From the NCBI RefSeq assembly GCF_014648495.1, contig NZ_BMRF01000005.1, positions 62,001 to 126,000 of the forward strand: a stretch of DNA of 64,000 nt. The letters are read 5' to 3'. The DNA comes from Actinomadura cremea (GTDB lineage Bacteria; Actinomycetota; Actinomycetes; Streptosporangiales; Streptosporangiaceae). The translations under genes were made by a program, and so were the position numbers. How positions within the stretch are numbered: the first letter of the stretch is position 1; each line of letters begins with the position of its first letter. This document shows, one piece after another, positions 46,099 through 53,990 of this stretch. The notes beneath the pieces are model-generated. The model had not been told where the DNA came from. It did not search any database and was given only the letters and a program-made list of their open reading frames with translations.

Positions 46099-47000
46099 GC
46101 GAGATCGTGAACGTGGGCCGGGAGCAGGTCCACGTGGTGCGCTCCGGGCCGATGGACGGGCCGCCGGTGCTCCTCGATTCGGGGCTCGGCGGCGCGTGGT
46201 TCGACTGGGACCCCGTGGCGGCCCTGCTCCGGGACACCCACCGGGTGACCGTGTTCGACCGTCCCGGTCTCGGGGCGAGCCCGGCCGGGGGCGCGCCGCC
46301 GTCGCTGCGCCGGGACGTCGCGCTGGCGGCCGCCCTCGCGGAGCGCGCGGGACGCGGGCCGGTCACGCTGGTCGCGCACTCGATGGCGGCCTTCCACGCG
46401 GAGGCGCTGGCGCGCGTCCGTCCCGAGCTGGTCCGGGCGCTCGTCCTGGTCGATCCGAGTCACGAGCACGACGCGCGGGCACGGGTGCCGGTGCGGCTCT
46501 CGTCCGTCCTGACCCCCGCCTTCATGGCCGCCGGCGCGCTGCTGGAGCTGACCGGCGCGGCGGGCGTCGTGGGCCCCTGGGGGCGGCGTGCGGTGCTGCG
46601 GCACACCAGCCGCGCGAGCGATCCCGCGCCGGACGCGGCCGTCCGGTCGGTGTACGGGCGCGGGACGGTCCTCGGCACCGTCCTCGCGGAGAACTTCGCC
46701 TATCGGGAGATGGCCGCAGATCTCGTCGCTCTGCGCGCGCGCCGACCGTTCCCGCCCGTCCCCCTGGTGGTGCTGACCGCCCTGGGGGACGTCCGGCGCG
46801 AGGGATGCAGGCGGGCGTGGTCGGACGGGCACGTGCGGTTGGCCGCGATGTCGCCGCGGGGCCGGCAGGTGGAGCTTCCGGAGGCCCGCCACATGATCCA
46901 CCTGGACCGTCCGGACGCGGTCGCCGGCGCGGTCGCCGAGGCGCACCGCGCGGCGCCCGCTCCCCGCACGCGGGCCGCGCGGCACGGGGAGACGGCGTGA
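46095..47000 (+). CDS. Alpha/beta hydrolase
   Basis: A 301-residue alpha/beta-hydrolase fold protein. [15 protein letters not shown] (oxyanion region), the nucleophile elbow VAHSMAAF, the acid region LVLTALGD, and the histidine in [12 protein letters not shown] are in order. The elbow is AHSMAA instead of GHSMGG, as seen in some esterase-like members. ATG at 46095 has GGAGGG upstream. Overlaps both neighbours, so co-translated with DUF998 and the lipoprotein gene. Substrate unknown. Confidence 0.85.
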   Translation: MSEIVNVGREQVHVVRSGPMDGPPVLLDSGLGGAWFDWDPVAALLRDTHRVTVFDRPGLGASPAGGAPPSLRRDVALAAALAERAGRGPVTLVAHSMAAFHAEALARVRPELVRALVLVDPSHEHDARARVPVRLSSVLTPAFMAAGALLELTGAAGVVGPWGRRAVLRHTSRASDPAPDAAVRSVYGRGTVLGTVLAENFAYREMAADLVALRARRPFPPVPLVVLTALGDVRREGCRRAWSDGHVRLAAMSPRGRQVELPEARHMIHLDRPDAVAGAVAEAHRAAPAPRTRAARHGETA

Positions 47001-47428
47001 GGCGCGCGGGACGCGCGGGACGCGCGGGACGCGCGGGACGCGCGGGACGCGCGGGACTCGCGGGACTCGCGGGACTCGCGGGACGCACGGTCGCGGCGAT
47101 GCTCCTGGTCGTCGCGCTGTCGGGCTGCGAGGCGATGCAGCGGATCTCCGAGGGCGCGTACCGCAACGCCGTCAGCGACGGGACCACCGACGAGCTGCGG
47201 GCGCGCGGCGTCGAGCTGGAGCGCCGTCCCGAGTGCGAGCTGCCGGAGACGGGCTCGGACGCGCTCGTCCGGGTGCGGTGCACGACCCGGACGCCGGCGG
47301 GCGAGCCCGTCACCGTGCGGGGCGTCGCGCACGACGCCGACACGCCGCGCCCGCGCGAGCTGTACGTCGTGACCGTGGGCGAGCGCGAGATCTTCCGCAC
47401 GGACTGCCTCGGCCCCGACTGCGATTAG
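46997..47428 (+). CDS. Small Cys-bearing lipoprotein with repeat-built signal region (paralogue 1)
   Basis: A 143-residue protein starting GTG (46997) that overlaps the previous stop. The N-terminus is (RAG)n then (LAG)n, made of nine 9-bp repeats, leading into a signal peptide with lipobox LSGC. The mature part has [22 protein letters not shown], a [19 protein letters not shown] stretch and the end CLGPDC. It is related to the next gene (same Cys positions). The repeats may lengthen the n-region of the signal peptide. Function unknown. Confidence 0.78.
   Translation: MRRAGRAGRAGRAGRAGRAGLAGLAGLAGRTVAAMLLVVALSGCEAMQRISEGAYRNAVSDGTTDELRARGVELERRPECELPETGSDALVRVRCTTRTPAGEPVTVRGVAHDADTPRPRELYVVTVGEREIFRTDCLGPDCD
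47004..47084 (+). repeat. Nine 9-bp tandem repeats at the start of the lipoprotein gene
   Basis: Six copies of GCGCGGGAC then three of TCGCGGGAC, 81 bp in total, all in frame. They code for RAG and LAG triplets ahead of the signal-peptide core. Confidence 0.95.
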
Positions 47429-47516
47429 CGGCGGCCAAGGATCCGCTAACGGCGAGGAAAAACCGGCCACTCACCGCATACGTCCCCACACACAGGGCGA
47501 TATCGGCTCCGTGGAA

Positions 47517-47918
47517 ATGACTCGGAAGAAGGCCGCGATCCTGGGGTCGGCCGTGGCCGCCGTCCTGGTACTGGGCGGGGTCGCCGCCGCCGCGATCGTG
47601 CTGCTGACCGGAGGCAAGGAACTGCCCTACAAGACGCAGGCGCAACTGCAGAAGGCGATGCCGTCGATGGCGGCCGCCGAACTGCGGACGCGCGGCGTGA
47701 CCTTGGCGGGGCCGCTCACCTGCGAGGACGTCCCGGGCTGGACGCAGCAGCGGATGCGCGTGTCCTGCACGGGGACCACCGCCGACAAGAAGCCGGTCAA
47801 GATCCTCGGCAGCGGCCAGATCGAGACGCAGGACTCCTACTACACGATCCTCGTGGACGGGCGGCCGCTCGTGGAGAACGTCCCCTGCATCGGCGCAGGC
47901 TGCCAGAAGGACGAATAG
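47517..47918 (+). CDS. Small membrane-anchored Cys protein (paralogue 2)
   Basis: A 133-residue protein with one TM anchor (about 7-30) and an extracytoplasmic domain. AAELRTRGVTLAGPLTCEDVPG, MRVSCTGTTADKKPVKI and the end CIGAGC align by eye with the C-terminal part of the lipoprotein before it, so the two are diverged duplicates. ATG at 47517; a GTG two codons earlier is possible. Not lipidated (no lipobox). Unknown function. Confidence 0.8.
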   Translation: MTRKKAAILGSAVAAVLVLGGVAAAAIVLLTGGKELPYKTQAQLQKAMPSMAAAELRTRGVTLAGPLTCEDVPGWTQQRMRVSCTGTTADKKPVKILGSGQIETQDSYYTILVDGRPLVENVPCIGAGCQKDE

Positions 47919-48003
47919 GGCCGACCGGAAACAGGGTGTCCGGACGGGCGCGCGCGGGCCGATGACCGCAAGTGAGGATCGCCACTCCGGGCGAGGGTCG
48001 TCA

Positions 48004-48087
48004 AGACGGGTGAAAGAACGTCCTACCATGCGATGAGCTGCACCATCGCAGAGCGCCGCATTCCGCGCCGTGCTCTTTCACCCGTCT
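48004..48087 (+). ncRNA. Candidate structured 5' leader of plsX (three-way junction)
   Basis: A 14-bp perfect inverted repeat (AGACGGGTGAAAGA at 48004-48017 and its complement at 48074-48087) encloses 56 nt. Those 56 nt hold a second stem, TGCGATG / CATCGCA (48029-48050), and a weaker GCGC / GCGC stem (48053-48068). Together they form a three-way junction. The outer stem ends right before the GGAG ribosome site of plsX. The pairing is seen directly; that it is a regulatory RNA is my inference, and no known Rfam class was recognised. Alternatively it is a DNA operator. Confidence 0.5.
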
Positions 48088-48096
48088 GGAGCGACC

Positions 48097-49374
48097 ATGT
48101 CCGGCAGCACGTCCGGCAGGGGCGAGCCGTCGCGCCCGGCGCCGGCCCGCCGCGCGGGGGCGGCCCGGACGGTCCGCCCGCTGCCGATCGCGGTCGACAC
48201 GATGGGCGGCGACCACGCGCCCGAGGAGGTCATCGCGGGCGCGGTCGACGCGGTGCGCGAGCACGACGTCCGGCTCGTCCTGGTCGGCCAGGCGCCCCGG
48301 ATCCGCCGCGAGCTCGACCGGTACGGGATCACCGGCGAGATCCCCATCGTGCACGCCGACGAGGCGCTCGACATGGGCGAGGGCGCGCTGGCGAGCTGGC
48401 GCAAGCCCCGGTCGTCCATCGCGATCGCCTGCCACCTGATCAAGCAGGGCCGGGCGTCGGCGCTGGTGTCGGCGGGCGGCACCGCCGGGGTGGTGGCGAC
48501 GTCCCGGCTGCGGCTGAAGGGCCAGCAGGGCGTGATGCGGCCCGCGATCGCCGTGACGCTGCCGACCCGCCCCTCCCCCACGATCCTGCTGGACGCCGGC
48601 GCGACCGCCGACGTGAAGCCCGAGGGCCTCGTGCAGTTCGCGGCGCTCGGCACCGCGTACGCGCAGGTGCTGCTCGGCACCGAACGTCCCCGGGTCGGGC
48701 TGCTGACCATCGGGGAGGAGCCGGGCAAGGGCAACAAGCTCGCCAAACGCGCGCACGAGCTGCTCGCGAGCGGCAACCACGGCATCGAGTTCGCCGGGAA
48801 CGTGGAGGGCCACGACCTGCTGGCGGGCCGCGTCGACGTGATCGTCACCGACGGGTTCACCGGCAACGTCGCGCTGAAGACGATGGAGGGCACGATCCGG
48901 ACGGCGTTCGCCGAGATCCGCGGCGCGATGACGTCCAGCGCCACGGCCCGGATGGGCGCGCTGCTGCAGCGCCGCCGGCTGCAGGGGCTGCGCGACCGGC
49001 TCGATCCCGACACCTACGGCGGCGGCGTCCTGCTCGGCCTGAACGGGACGGTCGTGATCGCGCACGGCGCGGCGCGGGCCCGCGCGATCACGTCGGCGTG
49101 CGAGCTGGCGCACCGGCTCGCCGCGGGCCGCATCGTGGAGCGGATCCGCGAGCAGGTGTCGCTGACCCGCACCCACCGGTTCGGGCGGTGGGGGCACGGG
49201 ACCGGCGACGGCGGCGCCGACCGGCCGGACGAGCGGCCGGTCGAGCCGGACGACGCCGGGGCGGGCGACGCGAGGGCCGGCGGGGCCAGGGCGGGCGACG
49301 CCGCGCCGGCCCCGCCGTCCGCCACCGTGGAGACCGCCCCGGACGGCATCGAGCCGCCCGGGGGGCGGGCGTGA
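48097..49374 (+). CDS. plsX: Phosphate acyltransferase PlsX, with C-terminal extension
   Basis: Makes acyl-phosphate from acyl-ACP and phosphate at the first step of phospholipid synthesis (425 aa). Marks: IAVDTMGGDHAPEEVI near 29, SAGGTAGVVATS, TILLDAGATADVKPE, IGEEPGKGN and VTDGFTGNVALKTMEG. Core ends near 362; a 60-residue Asp/Gly/Ala/Pro tail follows that usual PlsX proteins (about 330-345 aa) lack. ATG at 48097 with GGAG is preferred to an upstream start at 48070. Normally with rpmF/fabH/rnc; here alone before argS. Confidence 0.92.
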   Translation: MSGSTSGRGEPSRPAPARRAGAARTVRPLPIAVDTMGGDHAPEEVIAGAVDAVREHDVRLVLVGQAPRIRRELDRYGITGEIPIVHADEALDMGEGALASWRKPRSSIAIACHLIKQGRASALVSAGGTAGVVATSRLRLKGQQGVMRPAIAVTLPTRPSPTILLDAGATADVKPEGLVQFAALGTAYAQVLLGTERPRVGLLTIGEEPGKGNKLAKRAHELLASGNHGIEFAGNVEGHDLLAGRVDVIVTDGFTGNVALKTMEGTIRTAFAEIRGAMTSSATARMGALLQRRRLQGLRDRLDPDTYGGGVLLGLNGTVVIAHGAARARAITSACELAHRLAAGRIVERIREQVSLTRTHRFGRWGHGTGDGGADRPDERPVEPDDAGAGDARAGGARAGDAAPAPPSATVETAPDGIEPPGGRA

Positions 49375-49430
49375 CGGCGCCTGTGAAAAACGATGGCGGG
49401 GATGGGCCGCCGCGCCGATAACCTTGGTGC

Positions 49431-51176
49431 ATGCCCGATCCGCAACTCGTCCTCGCCGCCCGGGTCCAGGCCGCGCTGGCCGCCGCCTTCGGACCGTCAT
49501 ACGCGGACGCCGACCCGGTCATCCGGCCGTCGCAGTTCGCCGACCTTCAGGCCAACGTGGCGCTGCCGCTGGCCAAGAAGCTGGGCCGCAAGCCGCGAGA
49601 CGTGGCGAACGAGATCGCCGAGCACCTCGACGTCGCGGGCGTCGTGGCGAAGGTCGAGGTCAGCGGGCCGGGGTTCATCAACCTGACGCTCGCCGACGGG
49701 TGGATCGCCGGCGAGGCCCAGCGGGCCCTGGAGGACGCGCGGCTCGCCGTCCCGGCGGCCGAGAAGCCGCAGAAGGTCGTGGTCGAGTACTCGTCGCCGA
49801 ACGTGGCGAAGGAGATGCACGTCGGCCACCTGCGGACCACGATCGTCGGCGACGCCATCGCCCGGATCCTCGCGTTCCTCGGCCACGACGTCGTCCGCGA
49901 CAACCACGTCGGCGACTGGGGCACCCCGTTCGGGATGCTGATCGAGCACCTGCTCGACCTCGGCGAGGACGCCGCCGCGCGCGACGACTCGTCCGTCAGC
50001 GACCTCACCGCCTTCTACCAGGCGGCGCGGGAGAAGTTCGACGGCGACCCCGAGTTCGCCGACCGGTCCCGCAACCGGGTGGTCGCCCTCCAGGCCGGCG
50101 ACCCCGAGACGCTCCGGCTCTGGCAGGTCCTGGTGGACGTGTCGAAGCGGTACTTCAACACGGTCTACACGCGGCTCGGCGTCACCCTCACCGACGACGA
50201 CATCAAGGGCGAGAGCTTCTACAACGACCTCCTCGCCCCGACCGTCCGGGAGCTCGAGGACAAGGGCATCGCCGTCGTCAGCGACGGCGCGCTGTGCGCG
50301 TTCCCGCCCGGGTTCACCGGCCGCGAGGGCGAGCCCCTGCCGGTGATCATCCGCAAGAGCGACGGCGGCTACAACTACTCGACCACCGACCTCGCGACCG
50401 TCCGGTACCGGGTCGACACCGAGCACGTCGACCGGATGATCTACGTCGTGGGCGCCCCGCAGGCGCTGCACTTCCAGATGATGTTCGCCGTCGCCCGGAT
50501 GGCGGGCTGGCTCGGCGACGAGGTCGAGGCCGAGCACGCGCAGATCGGCAACGTCCTCGGCACCGACGGCAAGATCCTGCGGACCCGCGCGGGCGGCACC
50601 GTCAAGCTCGTCGAGCTGCTGGACGAGGCCGTCGAGCGGGCCGGGGCCGCGTTCGACGAGATCGAGCACGTCGAGGAGTTCGACGACGCGACCCGCGCGG
50701 AGATCGTCCAGGCCGTCGGGATGGGCGCGGTCAAGTACGCCGACCTGTCGGTGGCGCGCGACAGCGAGTACACCTTCGACCTCGACCGGATGATCTCGTT
50801 CCACGGCAAGACGGGCCCGTACCTGCAGTACGCCGCCGCCCGCATCCGGTCGATCTTCCGCAGGGGCGGGCTCGCGCCGGAGGACGCCGCCGGCCCGATC
50901 GTGCTCGGCGATCCCGCCGAGCGGGCGCTCGCGCTGACGCTCCTCGGCTTCGGCGCCGCGCTCGAACAGGCCGGTGCGGCCGCCGAGCCGCACAAGCTCG
51001 CGACCTACGTGTACTCGGTCGCCGACGCCTACACCACGTTCTACGAGAACTGCCCGGTGCTGAAGGCCCCGGACGAGGCCGCGAAGGCGTCGCGCCTCGC
51101 CCTCTGCGCCGCGACGCTCCGCACGCTCGAGACCGGCCTGCACCTCCTCGGCGTCCCCACCCCGGAGCGCATGTAG
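49431..51176 (+). CDS. argS: Arginyl-tRNA synthetase
   Basis: Class I aminoacyl-tRNA synthetase that charges tRNA-Arg (581 aa, normal length). It has an N-terminal Add1-type domain, the HIGH-type box HVGH near 127-130 in SPNVAKEMHVGHLRTT, HVGDWGTPFGMLI, and a degenerate KMSK region GKILRTR, as in many ArgRS. It ends with the anticodon-binding DALR domain (LPLLG-type helix replaced by HLLGVPTPERM). ATG at 49431. Only 5 bp separate its stop from the convergent LLM gene's stop. Confidence 0.96.
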   Translation: MPDPQLVLAARVQAALAAAFGPSYADADPVIRPSQFADLQANVALPLAKKLGRKPRDVANEIAEHLDVAGVVAKVEVSGPGFINLTLADGWIAGEAQRALEDARLAVPAAEKPQKVVVEYSSPNVAKEMHVGHLRTTIVGDAIARILAFLGHDVVRDNHVGDWGTPFGMLIEHLLDLGEDAAARDDSSVSDLTAFYQAAREKFDGDPEFADRSRNRVVALQAGDPETLRLWQVLVDVSKRYFNTVYTRLGVTLTDDDIKGESFYNDLLAPTVRELEDKGIAVVSDGALCAFPPGFTGREGEPLPVIIRKSDGGYNYSTTDLATVRYRVDTEHVDRMIYVVGAPQALHFQMMFAVARMAGWLGDEVEAEHAQIGNVLGTDGKILRTRAGGTVKLVELLDEAVERAGAAFDEIEHVEEFDDATRAEIVQAVGMGAVKYADLSVARDSEYTFDLDRMISFHGKTGPYLQYAAARIRSIFRRGGLAPEDAAGPIVLGDPAERALALTLLGFGAALEQAGAAAEPHKLATYVYSVADAYTTFYENCPVLKAPDEAAKASRLALCAATLRTLETGLHLLGVPTPERM

Positions 51177-51181
51177 GCGCC

Positions 51182-52069
51182 TCAGCGGGTGACGGGCGCG
51201 CCCGTCCGTTCCCGCGCGGCCTGTTCCCGGACGGACGGGACGATCTCGAGTGCGAACACCGCGAGGTGCTCCGGGGCGCCCGCGAACAGGAACGTGTCGA
51301 CGCCGTGGCCCACGGCCAGTTCGGTGAGCTCGTGGATCCACTGGCGGGGCGGGCCGTGCAGGAACCCGCGCGAGTCGCGCGCGATCGTCCCCTCCAGGAC
51401 GTACCCGCGCCGGACGTCGGCAGGGTCGCGCCCGACGCGGACGGCGGCGTCGTCGATGCGGCGCCGCGCCTCGGCGAGCCCCTTCGGCGGGACGCGCGTG
51501 GAACGGGCGAGCCAGCCGTCGGCGACGCGTCCGGTCAGGTCGAGGCCGCGCGGCCCGTCCGTCCCGAGCCAGACGGGGATCCGCCGCTGCGGCGCCGGGC
51601 CGGCCTGCGGCGCCGCGAACCGGTAGTGCGCGCCGCCGAAGGCGAGGCCGCCCTGGTCGCTCCACTGCAGGCGGACGACCTGGACGGCCTCCTCCAGCGC
51701 GCCCGCGGCGGACGCACCGGCATGGGGCAGGCCGCCGAACGCCTCGACGCCGGCCGCGGACGCGCCGGCGCCGAGCCCGAGTTCGGCGCGGCCGCCGCTG
51801 AACCTGTCCATGGTCGCGATCGCCTTGGCGAGGGCGGCGGGCGGGCGCAGCGGCAGGCACGCCACGGCGGGCAGCACCCGGATCCGCGACGTGACGGCCA
51901 GCGCGGACGCCAGCAGCGTCAGCGCGTCGGCGGTGCCGCGCCGGTACGGCTCGTCGCGGACGCCGAGCAGGTCGAGGCCGAACCTGTCGGCGTCCTGCGC
52001 GGTGCGGACGAGCGGTTCGGCGCAGTCCGGGCCGAGCGACAGCCCGAACCGCAGCCAGCGCCGCGTCAT
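51182..52069 (-). CDS. LLM-class F420/flavin-dependent oxidoreductase
   Basis: A 295-residue luciferase-like monooxygenase-fold enzyme, the type that usually uses F420 in actinobacteria. Marks: LASALAVTSRIRVLPAVACLPLRPPAALAKAIATMDRFSGGRAELGLGAGAS and PVWLGTDGPRGLDLTGRVADGWLA. ATG at 52069 overlaps the DUF2630 stop as ATGA. Substrate unknown. It forms a small operon with the two genes upstream. Confidence 0.87.
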   Translation of the reverse strand: MTRRWLRFGLSLGPDCAEPLVRTAQDADRFGLDLLGVRDEPYRRGTADALTLLASALAVTSRIRVLPAVACLPLRPPAALAKAIATMDRFSGGRAELGLGAGASAAGVEAFGGLPHAGASAAGALEEAVQVVRLQWSDQGGLAFGGAHYRFAAPQAGPAPQRRIPVWLGTDGPRGLDLTGRVADGWLARSTRVPPKGLAEARRRIDDAAVRVGRDPADVRRGYVLEGTIARDSRGFLHGPPRQWIHELTELAVGHGVDTFLFAGAPEHLAVFALEIVPSVREQAARERTGAPVTR

Positions 52070-52314
52070 TGCAGGTAGCCTTCGACCTCGTCCGGCGGAC
52101 GCACCCCGGCGTCGTCGTCGGGTTTCTCGCCCGCGTCGAGTCGCGCGCGGCGGCGGCGCAGCAGGTCCCAGCACTGGTCGAGCGCGACCTCGATGCTCCG
52201 CAGCCGCCGGTGCTCCTCCTCGCGGCTCAGGTCGCCGCGCTGGAGGCGGTCACGCAGGTCCTGCTCCTCGCCGACGAACTCGCCGATGCGGGCGAGGATG
52301 TCCTCTTCCCTCAT
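52066..52314 (-). CDS. DUF2630 small protein
   Basis: An 82-residue charged helical protein: EEDILARIGEFVGEEQDLRDRLQRGDLSREEEHRRLR-SIEVALDQCWDLLRRRRAR, matching DUF2630 closely; the LDQCWDLLRRRRA core is diagnostic. Function unknown. ATG at 52314, three bp after the stop of the H1-like gene; overlaps the LLM gene by 4 bp. Confidence 0.93.
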   Translation of the reverse strand: MREEDILARIGEFVGEEQDLRDRLQRGDLSREEEHRRLRSIEVALDQCWDLLRRRRARLDAGEKPDDDAGVRPPDEVEGYLQ

Positions 52315-52317
52315 CGC

Positions 52318-53061
52318 TCAGCGCCCGCGTCCGATCCCGTTGCCGGTGAGTCCGCTGAGGAACCCGCCGGGCGACGTCCGCGGCTCGACGAGCGGGGCGG
52401 CGGGCGGCGCGGTCGCGGCGATCGACCGGGCGGCGGCGACGGCTCGGGCGGCCGGGCCGCGCCCGGATGATCCGGACCCCTTGGCGGACGCGGCGGTCGA
52501 GCGCGACGTCGTGCTCCGGCGGGCGGTCGAGGCGCGCGGCGTGCTCTTCTTCGCCGTGCTCGCCTTGGCGGTGGCCGACTTCGCCGTGCCCGACCTGGTA
52601 CGGGACGGGCTCACCCGGGCCGTCGTGGTCGACCGGGAGCGCGACGCGGCCGAGGTCGACTTGCGCGCCGTCCCCGACTTGGCGGTCGTGCTCTTGCGGG
52701 CCGTGGTCCCGCTCTTCTTGGCCGTGGACGCCTTGGCGCCCTCCTTGGTGATCTCCTTGGCCGCGGCGTCCATCGCCTTCGCGGCGTCGGTCATCGCCTT
52801 GGTCGCGGTCGTCATCGCCTTGGTCATCGCCGTCATGGCCTTCGCCGACGACGACGCCTTCGTCGCGACCGACTTCATCTGCGTGGCGGCGGCCTTGGCC
52901 TCGGACGCCGCCTTGGTCACCCGCGTCCCGGCGGCCGACGACGAGCGGCTCGTCGCGGTGCTCGTCCGCGACGCGGGCTTCTTCGTGCCGGACGCCTTCG
53001 CGCCGGTGGACTTCGAGGTACTGGCCTTGGTCGACTTGGTCGCCCTTGTCTTGGCAGGCAT
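52318..53061 (-). CDS. Histone H1-like Lys/Ala/Ser/Thr-rich protein
   Basis: A 247-residue low-complexity basic protein. The N-terminus and middle are built of KST/KAS/TAKKS repeats. Between about 50 and 110 lies a regular amphipathic stretch of KAMTAM/TKAMTTATKAM/TDAAKAM units that could form a coil. The end is Gly/Pro/Arg-rich. It resembles the basic tails of actinobacterial Hup and H1-like nucleoid proteins but has no DNABII fold. DNA or RNA binding is inferred from charge only. ATG at 53061. Confidence 0.65.
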   Translation of the reverse strand: MPAKTRATKSTKASTSKSTGAKASGTKKPASRTSTATSRSSSAAGTRVTKAASEAKAAATQMKSVATKASSSAKAMTAMTKAMTTATKAMTDAAKAMDAAAKEITKEGAKASTAKKSGTTARKSTTAKSGTARKSTSAASRSRSTTTARVSPSRTRSGTAKSATAKASTAKKSTPRASTARRSTTSRSTAASAKGSGSSGRGPAARAVAAARSIAATAPPAAPLVEPRTSPGGFLSGLTGNGIGRGR

Positions 53062-53138
53062 GCGATCTCCCCCCTGTGATGATCGGGGGATCTATTCCAC
53101 AGAAGGTGAAGGTCTACACACTCCGCGTCATTCGGCTT

Positions 53139-53990
53139 TCAGACCCCAACCGGGTGCCAGACCGTCTTGGTCTCCAGGAACGCGGTCATCCGGGCCGTTC
53201 CCGGCTCCGCACCCCAATCGGAATCGCCCGGCCGAACCACCCGCTTGAGGTTCCCGGCGGCCTTCTCCTCCAGGTCCGCGACGCCGTCCCCGACGCCCGC
53301 GAGGTCGAGCGCGTTGACGTCCATGTGCGTCGCGAGCCACGGCGCCAGCTCGTCCCGGCGCCCGGTCAGGACGTTGACGACGCCGCCGGGCAGGTCGGAC
53401 GTGGCGAGCACCTCGGCCAGCGTGATCGCCGGGAGCGGCGCGGGCTCGGACGCCACGACGACCGCCGTGTTCCCGGACACGATCGCGGGCGCGACCGTCG
53501 AGACGAGCCCGAGCAGCGGCGAGTCGGGCGCGACGACGCCGACGACGCCGGTCGGCTCGGGCGTCGAGAAGTTGAAGAACGGCCCCGCCACCGGGTTCGA
53601 GGACCCGACGACCGCGGCGAGCTTGTCCGCCCACCCCGCGTACCAGACCCAGCGGTCGACGGCCGCGTCCACCTCGGCCGTCGCCGCGCCCTTCGACAGC
53701 CCGGCGGTGCGCAGCTCGTCCACGAACTGGTCGCGGCGCCCCTCCAGCATCTCCGCGACCCGGTACAGGATCTGGCCCCGGTTGTAGGGGGTGCGGCCGG
53801 ACCAGCCGCCGAACGCCTTGCGGGCCGCGCCGACGGCGTCGCGGACGTCCTTGCGGGAGGCGTGGGAGGCGTTCGCGACGAACCGCCCCTTGGCGTCGGT
53901 GACCACGTAAGACCTGCCGGACTCCGATCGGGGGAAGGCGCCGCCGATGTACAGCTTGTAGGTTTTGCGCACGCTGAGCCGCTCAGACAT
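53139..53990 (-). CDS. Half-length aldehyde dehydrogenase homologue lacking the active site
   Basis: A 283-residue protein that aligns with the NAD-binding half of ALDH: YKLYIGGAFPRSESGRSYVVTDAKG, then VVGVVAPDSPLLGLVSTVAPAIVSGNTAVVVASEPAPLPA. The equivalents of the catalytic Cys and Glu are absent because the polypeptide ends too early, and the NAD-contact Lys of VLKPAE is replaced (VVASEPA). It starts inside the end of the real ALDH (8-bp overlap). This fits the inactive second domain of ALDH16-type enzymes, so a structural or regulatory subunit is likely. Confidence 0.83.
   Translation of the reverse strand: MSERLSVRKTYKLYIGGAFPRSESGRSYVVTDAKGRFVANASHASRKDVRDAVGAARKAFGGWSGRTPYNRGQILYRVAEMLEGRRDQFVDELRTAGLSKGAATAEVDAAVDRWVWYAGWADKLAAVVGSSNPVAGPFFNFSTPEPTGVVGVVAPDSPLLGLVSTVAPAIVSGNTAVVVASEPAPLPAITLAEVLATSDLPGGVVNVLTGRRDELAPWLATHMDVNALDLAGVGDGVADLEEKAAGNLKRVVRPGDSDWGAEPGTARMTAFLETKTVWHPVGV

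Noticed and set aside
48033-49421. Alternative-frame ORF starting within the plsX leader
   Set aside because: It runs the length of plsX in another frame and is Arg/Gly/Ala noise; no ribosome site precedes its ATG.
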